Shown here: positions 24,118-34,091 of the stretch, piece after piece
Numbering within the stretch: the stretch's first letter is position 1
Layout of the letters: every line of letters begins with the position of its first letter
NCBI GenBank assembly: GCA_012517605.1
Contig: JAAYUS010000124.1
Location: 1 to 41,756 of the forward strand
DNA length: 41,756 bases
Origin: Bacteroidales bacterium
GTDB lineage: Bacteria > Bacteroidota > Bacteroidia > Bacteroidales > VadinHA17
Direction of reading: 5' to 3'
Made by a program: the position numbers and the translations under genes
The notes under the pieces: generated by a model
Told to the model about the DNA's origin: nothing
The model's input: only the letters and a program-made list of their open reading frames with translations
Databases searched by the model: none

Positions 24118-25053
24118 TTAACTGAATTTTTCAATTGTTTCCCAAACTCTCCGTCTGGTCTCTTCAGGGGAAGGGTTGAGCTCATATGTGGAGAAATTTC
24201 CTCTTTCAGGGTTTATCCTTTCAAAAACCATCAGATACAGCCGGAAAATGATCTCGAGGCTTAGCTGGTAGCGTGGTTCCATCTTTGGCTTTATGTCTTC
24301 TATTATTATAAGTGTTTTCTTTCTGTACTCGTCCGCCAGTTCATAATATTCCCTTATCAGATTCCTGAATCCATCTGTTACCGGACTGCCCTGTGCAATG
24401 TTCCTGAGAACTTTCCGGGTAAGCCCGTACTTTGCAACAAGTTCATCAGCAAAATAATTAAGGTTATTGAACTGATCCTTCTGAAAATCTCTTATAATAT
24501 GAACAAGATAACTGAACATGGCGCAGGGAGTTGCAGCTTCCCTGACGTCAAAGGACGGCTCTTCGTATGTTTCGCCGTTCTTTGTTATTCCGGTGAGATG
24601 GACAAAAATTGATGCCGGTGCAACCGATGCCCCTTTTGAGTATTCAATGAAATCGTTCAATGTCGGAAATCCGTCATTGTTGATATCATAGATCATCGAC
24701 TTTGCAAAATCTTCAATGGGCCACAAAGGGATCCTGAACCTTTCAATTGTCTTGATAAGCTCAATTTTATCAGGATTACAGTCGTCTGTGATTATAATCA
24801 TTTTAAGCCACTCATTAACATCCGCGACAAACTCCTTTCTGTCTGAGGGCATGATGCTTCTGTTTGCTGCTTTATAATTGTCGATGAGGTCATCAATTGT
24901 ACGCATGAATTTATAGCATGTCTTTGCGGCGCAATATCTTTCCTCATCCCAGAATTTTGCAGCAATCAAAATATTCGGATGATCCAGGATTCCTGTAAAA
25001 TCAATTGAATCGAAAATCTCTTTGAAATTATTTCCTTTTGAGTTGGTTGACAC
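24118..25053 (-). CDS. second squalene/phytoene-synthase-family enzyme
   Basis: 311 aa. Both substrate-binding Asp motifs are intact: DDLID at 54-58 and RDFQKD at 188-193, with NLNYF just after, so it is probably active. It is clearly distinct from CrtB at 16513-17367: the spacing and flanks differ, with WDEERYCAAKTCYKFMRTID and YSKGASVAPASIFVHLTG. It should join two prenyl diphosphates head to head. The product could be squalene, dehydrosqualene or phytoene; sequence does not decide. It is 12 nt downstream of a CrtI-family gene, so a C30 or alternative C40 carotenoid branch is a reasonable inference. Confidence 0.85.
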   Translation of the reverse strand: MSTNSKGNNFKEIFDSIDFTGILDHPNILIAAKFWDEERYCAAKTCYKFMRTIDDLIDNYKAANRSIMPSDRKEFVADVNEWLKMIIITDDCNPDKIELIKTIERFRIPLWPIEDFAKSMIYDINNDGFPTLNDFIEYSKGASVAPASIFVHLTGITKNGETYEEPSFDVREAATPCAMFSYLVHIIRDFQKDQFNNLNYFADELVAKYGLTRKVLRNIAQGSPVTDGFRNLIREYYELADEYRKKTLIIIEDIKPKMEPRYQLSLEIIFRLYLMVFERINPERGNFSTYELNPSPEETRRRVWETIEKFS

Positions 25054-25065
25054 TTTAATCGGGAT

Positions 25066-26559
25066 TTATTTGTGTGTTTCTTTAAGAATTCTCTCTGAAA
25101 CCAATTTAGCTGAAATAAGGACATTGGGTATGCCATTGCCCGGATGGGTGCTGCCTCCGACAAAATAAACGTTAAGGTATTTGTCATGGCGGTTATGGGG
25201 ACGGAAATAGCCCATCTGAAGAATATTGTGGCCAAGGCTTCCGAAGACAGATCCTCTTGATATATTGCATATATTCTGCCAGTCCGCGGGAGTCAGGCAT
25301 ATTTCGGTCTTGATATGTTCCTCAAAATCTTCAAGTCCCAGCTTTTTCAGCCGCGAAATTACTGATTTCCGTGTTCTTCTTACAATTTCATCCCATTCCT
25401 GCCTGAACCTGGGATCAAGATGCCCGGCTGCAACAATTACAGACAATGCGTCGCATCCTTCAGGAGCCGCCGAAGGGTCACTCCTGGCCGGTGCATGAAC
25501 ATAAAAGCTCGGGACATCACTTACCGATTTATCCCTGAAGATCCTGTCGAGGCCCTCCCTGAATCCATCTGATAAAAACACATTGTGATGATCAAGAAAA
25601 GGATATGTTTTATCCATTCCCCAGTGAAAACAGATTGCCGAGCATGAGTATTTAAGACTATCCAGATGTTTCGACATTCTTTTTCCGGGCAACAGTTCCC
25701 GGTAAACATAAGGCAGATCGGCATTGGCAACAATAATATCCGCATTGACCACTGTACCGTCGTCAAGTTCTATCCCGCCGGCTTTATTCCCTTCCGGCAT
25801 TATCTTTTTCACCGGACTGCTGAAATTGAATTCAACACCCGACTCTGATGCGGCATTGTACAGCTTTTCAGGAATTGAAAAAAGTCCTCCTGCCGACGGG
25901 AAAAAGCTTCCTTCAGTCAGTTCTGCTGCCGGCACCATTGAAAAAAGTGCGGGGGAGTTAAAAGGACTTTGTCCCACATATATATTCTGAAATGTAAATG
26001 CCATAAGAAGATGAGGATGGCGGAAGTACTTCCGTGCATAGTCAAAATGAGGAGTAAATGCCTTTATCCTGAAAAGAAACGGTATGTTCCGGAAATTGAC
26101 TAGCTGAAACAGGTTGTAAAAATTTCTGTCGATCAGATTCGTCATGCTTGAGGTAAATATTTCATAGCCCTTAGCTATGTACTTCCTGTAATTCTGATAG
26201 CTGCCCGGTTCCGTCTTTTCGAGCTGCTCCTTCATCCTTGCATTATCGGTTGTAAAATCAAGGAATGAATTGTTGTCAAACCAGATCCTGTAAAGATTCT
26301 CAAGAGGAATTAAATCCTTTCCTTCTTCAAGTTTTATATTCAATGATTTGAAAACCTCATGATAAATACCCGGCATCAAGACCATTGTTGCACCAAGATC
26401 GAACCTGTATCCATCCCTTTTTATCTGACCGCAGCGGCCCCCGGGAGAAGGGTTCTTTTCATAAACCCTGACTTTGTATCCTTCCCTTGCAAGATAAACG
26501 GCAGTGGTCAATCCTCCTATTCCTGCACCGATTATAACTGCCGTTTTGTTTTTACCCAT
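25066..26559 (-). CDS. second CrtI-family desaturase, divergent from the operon copy
   Basis: 497 aa. The FAD site AVIIGAGIGGLTTAVYLAREG and EKNPSPGGR (7-42), and the C-terminal VYFVGGSTHPGNGIPNVLIS, are typical of CrtI enzymes. Central features GQSPFNSPALFSMVP, FFPSAGGLFSIPEKL and CSAICFHWGMD followed by FYVHAPARSDPSAAPEG look more like the canonical phytoene desaturases of proteobacteria and fungi than does the operon copy. It may therefore be the true phytoene desaturase, with the operon enzyme doing a later step, or it may act on a C30 product of the adjacent synthase. It heads a unit with that synthase (12-nt gap) and possibly the PH protein. It diverges from the alpha/beta hydrolase over a 200-nt gap. 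Confidence 0.86.
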   Translation of the reverse strand: MGKNKTAVIIGAGIGGLTTAVYLAREGYKVRVYEKNPSPGGRCGQIKRDGYRFDLGATMVLMPGIYHEVFKSLNIKLEEGKDLIPLENLYRIWFDNNSFLDFTTDNARMKEQLEKTEPGSYQNYRKYIAKGYEIFTSSMTNLIDRNFYNLFQLVNFRNIPFLFRIKAFTPHFDYARKYFRHPHLLMAFTFQNIYVGQSPFNSPALFSMVPAAELTEGSFFPSAGGLFSIPEKLYNAASESGVEFNFSSPVKKIMPEGNKAGGIELDDGTVVNADIIVANADLPYVYRELLPGKRMSKHLDSLKYSCSAICFHWGMDKTYPFLDHHNVFLSDGFREGLDRIFRDKSVSDVPSFYVHAPARSDPSAAPEGCDALSVIVAAGHLDPRFRQEWDEIVRRTRKSVISRLKKLGLEDFEEHIKTEICLTPADWQNICNISRGSVFGSLGHNILQMGYFRPHNRHDKYLNVYFVGGSTHPGNGIPNVLISAKLVSERILKETHK

Positions 26560-26759
26560 ATTTTCTGATCAGTAAGTTCAAGTTTAGCTAAAGACGGGCA
26601 AAAAGTATAATTGTCACTGAATTGCCAAGTAAAATTATATTTTCTTTCGTTTCGAAAAGGATCAGAACAGGTTTTGCAGGATTATTTTCTTTTTCGGTAA
26701 ATTAGTACTTGAAACATACCAAGAAAAACAAACCATAATCATTAATCAGATTATCCTTT

Positions 26760-27773
26760 ATGAAAAACAAAATGAAAAAATATCTGATCCGCACTTTAAT
26801 TGCCGTCCTTGCCGCCGGCGTTTTTATGGTTGTATTTCCGGTTGCATGGTCAGCCCTAAGTCCCGGTAAGCCTCCTGTAGGTTATCATTTCATGGCACCA
26901 GTCTATATTGCGATATGGACAGGCCTGGAAAAACTTGTCGACACTTCTCCTGAGATTCCCCCTGACATTGAAGAGTTCAGGGACATTGAATACAAGAACA
27001 TTGACGGGAAATCACTTCAGCTCGACATTTTCAGGCCGCGCAAACTTAATGAACCTGCTCCGTTGCTGATTTTCATTCATGGCGGAGCCTGGAAAAGCGG
27101 AAAACGTTCAGATTACCTTGTTTATCTGATCCCTTTTGCACAAAAAGGATATGTCACGGCAACAGTTTCGTACAGACTTCTGGCCGACAGTGTTTATCCT
27201 GCCTGCATCGAAGATATAACTGATGCAGTGGGTTGGTTTATTGACAACCATGACAAATACGGGTATGATCCTGAAAGGATAGCGCTGATAGGCGGATCAG
27301 CAGGAGGCCACCTGGCTGCACTTGCCGGTTTAGGATGGAAGAAGAACGGGTACACTGATGACACTTCCTCATTGTCCATAAATAACAAAAGTCACCGGGT
27401 AAAAGCAGTTGTGGATATTTACGGACCGGTCGACCTTACAACGGAATATGCCAGATCCCATCCTCTTGTGACTGCATTTATTGGACATTCATATGCAGAA
27501 TCGCCCGGTCTTTACTCAGATGCATCTCCTGTAAAATATCTTGACAAGAATGACCCTCCTGTCCTGATTCTTCACGGCACGTCCGACAGGCTCGTTCCCA
27601 TAAGCCAGTCTGATGATTTTAAAAAACGCCTCGACTCTCTTGGCATCCCCTGTACATATTACCGCCTTCCTCTGTGGCCCCATACAATGGATATTGTCAG
27701 CAGAGTCAACATATTCTGCCAGGAAAAAATGGAGGAGTTCTTCAGGGAATATCTTATCACCGGTCAGCCCTGA
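26760..27773 (+). CDS. alpha/beta hydrolase, carboxylesterase-like (BD-FAE type)
   Basis: 337 aa with an N-terminal membrane anchor or uncleaved signal (residues about 6-32). The oxyanion block is HGGAW (107-111), the nucleophile S180 lies in GGSAGGH, the acid is in HGTSDRLVP, and the likely histidine is in WPHTMD. This is the complete triad of acetyl-esterase or lipase-like enzymes. It probably hydrolyses acyl or acetyl esters outside the cytoplasm; the substrate is unknown. It overlaps the 3' end of the convergent deacetylase gene by 10 nt, so the two transcripts would be complementary at their ends. Confidence 0.85.
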   Translation: MKNKMKKYLIRTLIAVLAAGVFMVVFPVAWSALSPGKPPVGYHFMAPVYIAIWTGLEKLVDTSPEIPPDIEEFRDIEYKNIDGKSLQLDIFRPRKLNEPAPLLIFIHGGAWKSGKRSDYLVYLIPFAQKGYVTATVSYRLLADSVYPACIEDITDAVGWFIDNHDKYGYDPERIALIGGSAGGHLAALAGLGWKKNGYTDDTSSLSINNKSHRVKAVVDIYGPVDLTTEYARSHPLVTAFIGHSYAESPGLYSDASPVKYLDKNDPPVLILHGTSDRLVPISQSDDFKKRLDSLGIPCTYYRLPLWPHTMDIVSRVNIFCQEKMEEFFREYLITGQP

Positions 27774-28783
27774 CGGCGTTTCATGATCTCCCTCCAGGTG
27801 GTTATGATTATATCATTTTCAATGAAGAACTTTTTTACAACGGGATCAGAAAACAGTCTGGCTTCCCATACACGCTGTTGCCATGATCCTGTTATGGTTT
27901 TAAGGTTTTCCGTTTCCACTGACGGGTGAAAGATTATTTCCGTAATCCCGGGTTTCAGCGACCTGACAAGATTAAAGAAGTTCTCCCTTTTGGCTTCATA
28001 GGTTTTCCCATCAGGGACACTCGAAAAATTATCAAGTTTCGGCAAGGGATAATTATTCAGCAGGTCAACAACTTCGGTGGTTATAGGATAACCCTGCTGC
28101 CTGAAGTTTTCAGCTATCTCCTTATCCGAAACATCAAGCGCATTTGCCGGGATGTCATATTCTACAGCCAGCTTCAGGAATATTTTTAGGTAATCAGGCG
28201 ATCCGTAAAGGGTACCCATATGGGTGTCGATATGTGATGGCCTGTATCCAAGGCCGATAACCTTATCTATCTGAGCCCTTACCTCTGTTTCAATTTCTGA
28301 GGGTGAAGCATGAGTCACAACATCAGGAACATCACGCCACATCTTGCCTTCAGGATCGATAAGTCCGGGAACTTTCGACTGATCGCTGACAGGTCCCCAG
28401 CGATATGTTTTCCATTCACTCGTCAATGTAAGATGAACACCAATGTCAGGAGAATCCAGAGTTTTTGCCCATTCAACAAGCGGAACGGCATACGGACATG
28501 GAACCATTACTGCAGCTGACTGTATGTCGCCCGTTGTAAAATAGTGCATCACGGCCTTGTTCGCCTCATCGCACATTCCGGCATCATCGCAGTGAAGAAG
28601 AATTACCTTTTTCCCTGCCGGATAACCAAGTTTCTCCGCATTGGTCATCGTTTTTTCCTGTGGATTGTCCCCTGCGGAAAGCCCAACAGCCTTGGCTGTC
28701 TGGCCATAAAGAAGAACCATTGCCAGAGAGATTGTCAGAATGAATTTTATTCTGCTTAACAGCCTGTCTTTGAGTCGATTCAT
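27764..28783 (-). CDS. ChbG/HpnK (YdjC-like) family carbohydrate deacetylase, secreted
   Basis: 339 aa with a signal peptide (FILTISLAMVLLYG, cleaved near AKA). The metal-binding pattern of the family is visible: HCDDAGM near residue 63, GVHLTLTSEW, HIDTHMGTLYGSPDY and FHPSVETE. Members remove acetyl groups from chitooligosaccharides or related molecules. The periplasmic location differs from cytoplasmic ChbG and is common in Bacteroidota paralogues. It follows the AI-2E-type transporter by 7 nt and converges with the alpha/beta hydrolase. Confidence 0.85.
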   Translation of the reverse strand: MNRLKDRLLSRIKFILTISLAMVLLYGQTAKAVGLSAGDNPQEKTMTNAEKLGYPAGKKVILLHCDDAGMCDEANKAVMHYFTTGDIQSAAVMVPCPYAVPLVEWAKTLDSPDIGVHLTLTSEWKTYRWGPVSDQSKVPGLIDPEGKMWRDVPDVVTHASPSEIETEVRAQIDKVIGLGYRPSHIDTHMGTLYGSPDYLKIFLKLAVEYDIPANALDVSDKEIAENFRQQGYPITTEVVDLLNNYPLPKLDNFSSVPDGKTYEAKRENFFNLVRSLKPGITEIIFHPSVETENLKTITGSWQQRVWEARLFSDPVVKKFFIENDIIITTWREIMKRRQG

Positions 28784-28790
28784 GATATTT

Positions 28791-29894
28791 TTAATCTTTG
28801 TTTATTGTTTCTGTTATTTTCTTAACAATCCTGAATTGCTGAAAGAATTCACCTGCAATAACTCTGAAGAGTGTATAGACTGGAACCGCAAAAAGCATTC
28901 CGACAATTCCTGCCAGGCCGCCTCCTACAATTATCACTATGAAGATCTCCAGCGGGTGCGATTTGACGCTTTTTGAATATATGACGGGGACGAGTATATT
29001 GTTGTCGATGAAATTGACGACGGCAAATACTCCTGCCAGCTTAAGGACTGCAGGCATAAGTTCATTATATGAACCGAAGGCAAGGGTTGAGGTAATTCCG
29101 AGGACAATGCCGATAATTGCTCCTATCCATGGACCGATGTATGGGATTATATTCATCATACCACCGAAGAATCCTATCAGGAGGGCATTCTTTATCCCGA
29201 AAATTTTCAATCCTACTGTAATTAGGGTCATTACACATATCAGTTCCAGTATCACACCTATGTAATAGCGAATAAGCAGCTTCTTTGATTCTTCAATGAC
29301 TTTATGCGTGCTTGCATGTTTTTTTTCCGGGATGAAGAGCAGAAGGGTGTCTTCGAAAAGTGTGTCGTCCTTCAGGAAGAAGAATGCAATGAAAACTATT
29401 GAGAACAACCCTAGAAAAATATTCCCTGCGGCGCTGATGAATCTGCTTATCATGCCTCCGACATTTCCCACATTCACAACTGATTTCACTTTTTCAACGA
29501 GAAAGTCCTGTATGCTCTGTCCCTCCGGAAGCGCTCCCAGTCCCCGGATCTTTTCATTCAGCCATTCCATAGGTCCTGCAAGACTCTGAGTAAGAGCCGA
29601 AACATCGATCCTTGATATTGTATCGGCCTGACTGATTATAAGGGGAACAAAAACTGCAATTAATCCAAGGAAGATCAGAACAATAATCAGCAGAGCAAGA
29701 AGAGCGCTTAATCCGTGGGGTATCCTGATTTTTCTGATATGAAAACTGTCGAAGAACTTTACAAGTGGTGCCCCCATGAACGACAGGGCAGCTGCCACAA
29801 AGATCCAGACAATGATATAGTAGAATTTATAAAGGAGATATGCAATGATCAGTACGGTCAGGATATAACCTGTATATTTCAGAACCTGTTTCAT
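28791..29894 (-). CDS. AI-2E family transporter (PerM/TqsA-like)
   Basis: 367 aa with about eight membrane helices in the family layout: two at the start, an extracytoplasmic amphipathic region (about 90-150), then IFLGLFSIVFIAFFFLKDD and the conserved MMNIIPYIGPWIGAIIGIV and VNFIDNNILVPVIYSKSV blocks. Despite the name, most members have no shown role in AI-2 transport; some move Na+/H+ or other small molecules. It sits upstream of the deacetylase gene and after a 288-nt gap. Confidence 0.9.
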   Translation of the reverse strand: MKQVLKYTGYILTVLIIAYLLYKFYYIIVWIFVAAALSFMGAPLVKFFDSFHIRKIRIPHGLSALLALLIIVLIFLGLIAVFVPLIISQADTISRIDVSALTQSLAGPMEWLNEKIRGLGALPEGQSIQDFLVEKVKSVVNVGNVGGMISRFISAAGNIFLGLFSIVFIAFFFLKDDTLFEDTLLLFIPEKKHASTHKVIEESKKLLIRYYIGVILELICVMTLITVGLKIFGIKNALLIGFFGGMMNIIPYIGPWIGAIIGIVLGITSTLAFGSYNELMPAVLKLAGVFAVVNFIDNNILVPVIYSKSVKSHPLEIFIVIIVGGGLAGIVGMLFAVPVYTLFRVIAGEFFQQFRIVKKITETINKD

Positions 29895-30182
29895 GGGACC
29901 GGCTTAAAAATCAAGACATAAATTTAAGAAATTCCTGGAGAAGGCTCGTTAAGAAATTTATCTTGTATGACCCCTTTCTTTTTTCCCCCAAGGGGGAAGG
30001 GATGGTTCATTAATTGTATAAAATCTGTGTAAGAGGAAAAGCCTGAATCTGAAGACTTCCTTCCACACTGAGGGAAGGCCGGGTAGGTTTTGCGTAAATC
30101 TTTGCACCCCGTTAGCAAATAAGAAACGTTTTGAAAGAGCTTCAACAATATTATTGAGGTTTGGAGCAAGTTCTCTTCAATG
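29895..30182. other. 288-nt gap with short symmetric elements
   Basis: I see no credible gene. Two small inverted repeats are present: TTCCCCC-AA-GGGGGAA (29983-29998) and CCTTCC ... GGAAGG (30059-30078). A 93-codon ORF across here lacks domain or signal features. The region may carry the promoter of the AI-2E-type gene and the transcript end of the MFS gene. Confidence 0.5.
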
Positions 30183-31379
30183 TCATTTATGATTTCTGTA
30201 AACACAGCAGTAAACTGCCATTAGTATTGCCGATAATGCCGCGGTGGAGGCACCGAAATAAAAAGGTACTGATGAGTTAACCTTATCGTACAATGTACCT
30301 GCTATGAGGCTTGCGGGAAGAAGGGTAATACCAAGCAGCCCGTTGTAAATTCCAAGTCCGGTGCCTTTTTTATTCTCGTCGATCATATCAGAAATGTATG
30401 CCTTCTGGATACTGTCGGTTGCTGCCGAGTAAAGACCATACAGCGCGAATAATGCAACTATTGCGCCTGTGCTTGTTGTGATCCCGAATCCAAAATATAC
30501 GACAGCATAAATCGTGAATCCCGCAATGAGTATCTTTTCCTTTCCGATACGGTCGGCAAATGCCCCGACGGGAATTGACACGGCAACTGCGACAAGGCTT
30601 GTTACCAGGTAGACAAGGGGGATAAGGGCTACCTTAACACCTACATCATTTGCCTTTACCATGAGCAATGCATCTGTTGAATTGCCAAGGGTAAAGACAA
30701 AAATAATGGTGAGGAAAAAGTAATATTTTGAAGGGAACTCCCTGAATTGAAATTTTGTGAAAAGCTCTTCCTTTTTCTTTCTTGCCTCCTTTATCCCGAA
30801 TACAAGAACGAAAATTGCAAGTATTGCCGGTATTCCCGCCAGAAGAAAAATAAGCCTGTAATTTTCAGGGAATGCCGACAGCATGGCGAATGCAAACAGA
30901 GGTCCGGCAATTGCGCCGCTGTTGTCCATTGCTTTCTGAAGCCCGAAACTCTTTCCGCTTTCTCCGCCTGTTATGGAACCGGCTATCAGAGAATCGCGTG
31001 GCGCTGTTCTTATTCCTTTTCCGAATCTCTCTATGAATCTCAGAATCAGAACATGAAGAGGAGAAACGACAAAAGTGTAAAGAGGAATTATAATGGCTGA
31101 TAACCCGTAACCTATTATCATGAATGGTTTGTTCCGGCCGATCCTGTCGCTCCAGAAACCCGAAAATGCCTTTATAAGGGAAGCCGTACTCTCGGCAATG
31201 CCTTCAATCAGCGAAAGGCTTGTTTTCGATGCTCCGATCGACATCAGGAACATTGGCATCACCGAGTAAACCATTTTGACCGATGTATCGGTCAGAAAGC
31301 TTGTCATTCCGGTGAAAAGTATGTTCCTGCCAAAACCAAGAAATTTCTTTTCCCGGGGCATTTCAGACGCTTTTTTCAT
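30183..31379 (-). CDS. MFS transporter
   Basis: 398 aa, with twelve predicted helices. FSGFWSDRIGRNKPFMIIGYGLS is the loop 2-3 signature, and RFIERFGKGIRTAPRDSLIAG the motif of the drug/bicyclomycin-like group. GAFADRIGKEKILIAG is the repeated motif in the second half. The substrate is unknown. The start overlaps the upstream P-type ATPase by 17 nt; an internal ATG at 31361 would place it just after that stop. It is likely co-transcribed with the ATPase. Confidence 0.88.
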   Translation of the reverse strand: MKKASEMPREKKFLGFGRNILFTGMTSFLTDTSVKMVYSVMPMFLMSIGASKTSLSLIEGIAESTASLIKAFSGFWSDRIGRNKPFMIIGYGLSAIIIPLYTFVVSPLHVLILRFIERFGKGIRTAPRDSLIAGSITGGESGKSFGLQKAMDNSGAIAGPLFAFAMLSAFPENYRLIFLLAGIPAILAIFVLVFGIKEARKKKEELFTKFQFREFPSKYYFFLTIIFVFTLGNSTDALLMVKANDVGVKVALIPLVYLVTSLVAVAVSIPVGAFADRIGKEKILIAGFTIYAVVYFGFGITTSTGAIVALFALYGLYSAATDSIQKAYISDMIDENKKGTGLGIYNGLLGITLLPASLIAGTLYDKVNSSVPFYFGASTAALSAILMAVYCCVYRNHK

Positions 31380-34041
31380 CCCTGGTTGTGTTGATCTTTA
31401 ACAACTTGAACAGATCCACCACCACAATCGGGATCAGCGACATCAGAATTACTGCGATCCAGTGATTCCTGTCAAGGGGAACAAGCCTGAACGCGTCGCG
31501 TATTGCAGGGACAAGTAGAACGAGAAGGGCAAGGCCTGCAGAAAAGGCAATTGCAACAATTAACGGCTTGTTCTTCAAAGGGCTGATCGCAAGGGATGAT
31601 CTTGTATTTGAATGCAGGTTACGCACATGTACCAGCTGGGCAAACATGAGGGTAGCAAAGGCCATCGTCTGGCCGAGGGCTACACCTGCCTCATGAAGCC
31701 CGACAATGAATGCTGCCAGCGGAATAAGTCCTATCATTACACCCTGGTACATAACCCTCCATATCATTCCGTTTGTCATGAAGCCCTTTTTGGAATTTCT
31801 GGGTTTGCGGTTCATTATGTTATCTTCTGCAGGATCAACGCTCAGGGCGAGTGCCGGGAGACTGTCGGTAACAAGATTTACCCAGAGAATATGTATAGGA
31901 AGCAAAGGTGTTCCCAGGTTGAAAACAGATGTCACAAGCAGAAGGAATATTTCTCCGACATTGGTGGAAAGCAGGAACTGAATGGCTTTTAATATGTTGT
32001 CGTAGATCCTGCGGCCTTCCTCAACTGCCGATACTATTGTTGCAAAATTGTCATCTGTAAGGACCATGTCTGAAGCGCCCTTGGCCACATCAGTACCCAC
32101 TATACCCATGGAAGCTCCTATGTCGGCCTGTTTCAGCGCCGGAGCATCATTTACTCCGTCGCCGGTCATTGCCACAACCTCCCCGGCCGACTGCCATGCC
32201 TTTACTATCCTGACCTTATGTTCAGGTGCAACCCTTGCATACACGGAGTATTTTGACACATTCTCTCTGAAATCATCCTCACTCATCTTTTCAAGTTCAG
32301 CGCCGGTTATTGCAAGATCTCCTTCCCGGTATATTCCTATTTCGCGGGCGATGGCCATGGCAGTGCTTTTGTGATCGCCCGTTATCATAACAGGGCGTAT
32401 TCCTGCTTTATTGCATTTGCCAACAGCATCGATCACCTCCGGACGGGCAGGATCTATCATGCCAAGCATTCCTATGAAAATCAGGCCATTCTCGATATCA
32501 CCTATATGTATATTCTGAGGTGGTTCAGCCATATCCTTGTAAGCCATGGCCAGAACCCTCAGGGCTGAATTGGCCATCAACTCATTTGCCTGGCGGATCA
32601 TTGCCTTATCGTCCTCATTAATGGCTCTCACATTGCCTTCAATGATTATCTTGTCGCATACGCTGAGAACTTCATCAAGCCCGCCCTTGACATTTATCCT
32701 GGTCGTATTTTCCGACATCCTGTTGACAGTTGTCATTCGTTTTCTTTCGGAATCGAAAGGGATTTCAGCAATTCTAGGATATTTCTTTTCAACGTCGTCC
32801 TTGTACATATTGTAAAGCGTCCCGAAGTCGAGAAGGGCAGTTTCGGTGGGATCTCCGGTAAACTCATACTTGCCATCCTCATTAGTCCTGATCTGAGCAT
32901 CGGCACATAATACAGATATGGCAAGGAGCCTTTCCTCCTCCTGGTTAAGCAAGGTGGCCGGAGATGACCTGTTTATGATATCTTTCCTGTGATTCACATA
33001 TGCCTCGACCACAGTCATTTTATTCTGGGTCAGCGTCCCGGTCTTGTCAGAACATATAACAGTTGCGCTTCCAAGGGTCTCGACCGAGGGCAAATTACGG
33101 ATTATTGCATTTCTCTTTACCATCCTTTGAACGCCGATGGCAAGCACCACAGTCGACACTGCAGGAAGACCTTCGGGGATAGCTGCCACGGCAAGGCTTA
33201 CTGCTGTCATGAACATATCCATGACCGAATTGCCGTAGAGAACACCAACAGCAAAAATTATGGCACAGATGACCAGGGCTGCCATGCCCAGCATTTTTCC
33301 AAGCTGTTCAAGCCTCCGGCTCATTGGGGTTTCAGTGTCGGAAGTCTCCCTAAGCATGCTGGCGATCTTGCCAACTTCGGTTCTCATACCGGTTTTTACC
33401 ACAATGCCACGGCCGCGTCCATAAGTTACCATTCCTGTAGAAAATGCCATATTGACCCTGTCTCCAAGAGCTATATCATCTCCCGGCAAAGGCAATATGT
33501 TTTTTTCGACCGGGACAGATTCGCCGGTAAGTGATGATTCCTGGATCTTTAGGTTCACTGCTTCGGTAAGACGCAGGTCAGCCGGAACAACTGCTCCTGT
33601 TTCAAGAATTACAATATCACCGGGGACAAGTTCCCTGGTTGGTACTTCCTTGATGGAGCCGTTCCTTAACACTTTTGTGACAGGAGCGGCAAGGCTCTTG
33701 AGAGCTTCAAGTGATGTCTCGGCTTTTCTTTCCTGAAAAGCCCCGATAAGAGCATTCAGGACAAGAATGCCGAGTATTACGAACGTATCGAGCAGGCCTT
33801 CTCCTTCCATCATTCCGGTTATGCCTGAAATGATCGCAGCAATAAGCAGAATAATTATCATGAAGCTTTTAAACTGTTCGAAAAACATCTTTAAGAAGTT
33901 CTTTCTTCTTCCTGTTTGAAGCTGATTGTAGCCATATTCGTTAAGACGGTTGTTAACTTCATTATCGTTCAGGCCGGAAATTAAATCTGAGCTTAAAAGT
34001 TCAATAATTTGCGGGATCTCCTGATTGTAGAATTTCATCAT
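31363..34041 (-). CDS. SERCA-like calcium/cation-transporting P-type ATPase (P2 type)
   Basis: 892 aa. N-terminal cation ATPase domain, then TGES (172-175) in the actuator, PEGLP (289-293) in M4, and the phosphorylated D332 in DKTGTLT. TGDGVNDAPALKQADIG completes the P domain. M5 has NVGEI and M6 NLVTDSLPALAL, the calcium-site pattern of SERCA-type pumps, so calcium export is the best prediction; manganese or monovalent cations are not excluded. The MFS gene follows with a 17-nt overlap. Confidence 0.9.
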   Translation of the reverse strand: MMKFYNQEIPQIIELLSSDLISGLNDNEVNNRLNEYGYNQLQTGRRKNFLKMFFEQFKSFMIIILLIAAIISGITGMMEGEGLLDTFVILGILVLNALIGAFQERKAETSLEALKSLAAPVTKVLRNGSIKEVPTRELVPGDIVILETGAVVPADLRLTEAVNLKIQESSLTGESVPVEKNILPLPGDDIALGDRVNMAFSTGMVTYGRGRGIVVKTGMRTEVGKIASMLRETSDTETPMSRRLEQLGKMLGMAALVICAIIFAVGVLYGNSVMDMFMTAVSLAVAAIPEGLPAVSTVVLAIGVQRMVKRNAIIRNLPSVETLGSATVICSDKTGTLTQNKMTVVEAYVNHRKDIINRSSPATLLNQEEERLLAISVLCADAQIRTNEDGKYEFTGDPTETALLDFGTLYNMYKDDVEKKYPRIAEIPFDSERKRMTTVNRMSENTTRINVKGGLDEVLSVCDKIIIEGNVRAINEDDKAMIRQANELMANSALRVLAMAYKDMAEPPQNIHIGDIENGLIFIGMLGMIDPARPEVIDAVGKCNKAGIRPVMITGDHKSTAMAIAREIGIYREGDLAITGAELEKMSEDDFRENVSKYSVYARVAPEHKVRIVKAWQSAGEVVAMTGDGVNDAPALKQADIGASMGIVGTDVAKGASDMVLTDDNFATIVSAVEEGRRIYDNILKAIQFLLSTNVGEIFLLLVTSVFNLGTPLLPIHILWVNLVTDSLPALALSVDPAEDNIMNRKPRNSKKGFMTNGMIWRVMYQGVMIGLIPLAAFIVGLHEAGVALGQTMAFATLMFAQLVHVRNLHSNTRSSLAISPLKNKPLIVAIAFSAGLALLVLLVPAIRDAFRLVPLDRNHWIAVILMSLIPIVVVDLFKLLKINTTRDEKSV

Positions 34042-34091
34042 CAGATCTTAAAGTTTGAAAAATAATAATATCTGTAAAAATACATTATTAA

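Noticed and set aside
26560-26759. Search for a divergent promoter between the second desaturase and the alpha/beta hydrolase
   Set aside because: No TAnnTTTG match in either direction; only the short palindrome TTTAGCTAAA at 26583-26592, too common to call.
29924-30205. 93-codon minus-strand ORF in the gap before the AI-2E-type gene
   Set aside because: No signal, domain or plausible fold; it spans two small inverted repeats and runs into the MFS gene end.
32989-33534. 181-codon plus-strand ORF within the P-type ATPase
   Set aside because: The minus-strand ATPase is unmistakable here; the plus translation is His/Cys-rich and featureless.
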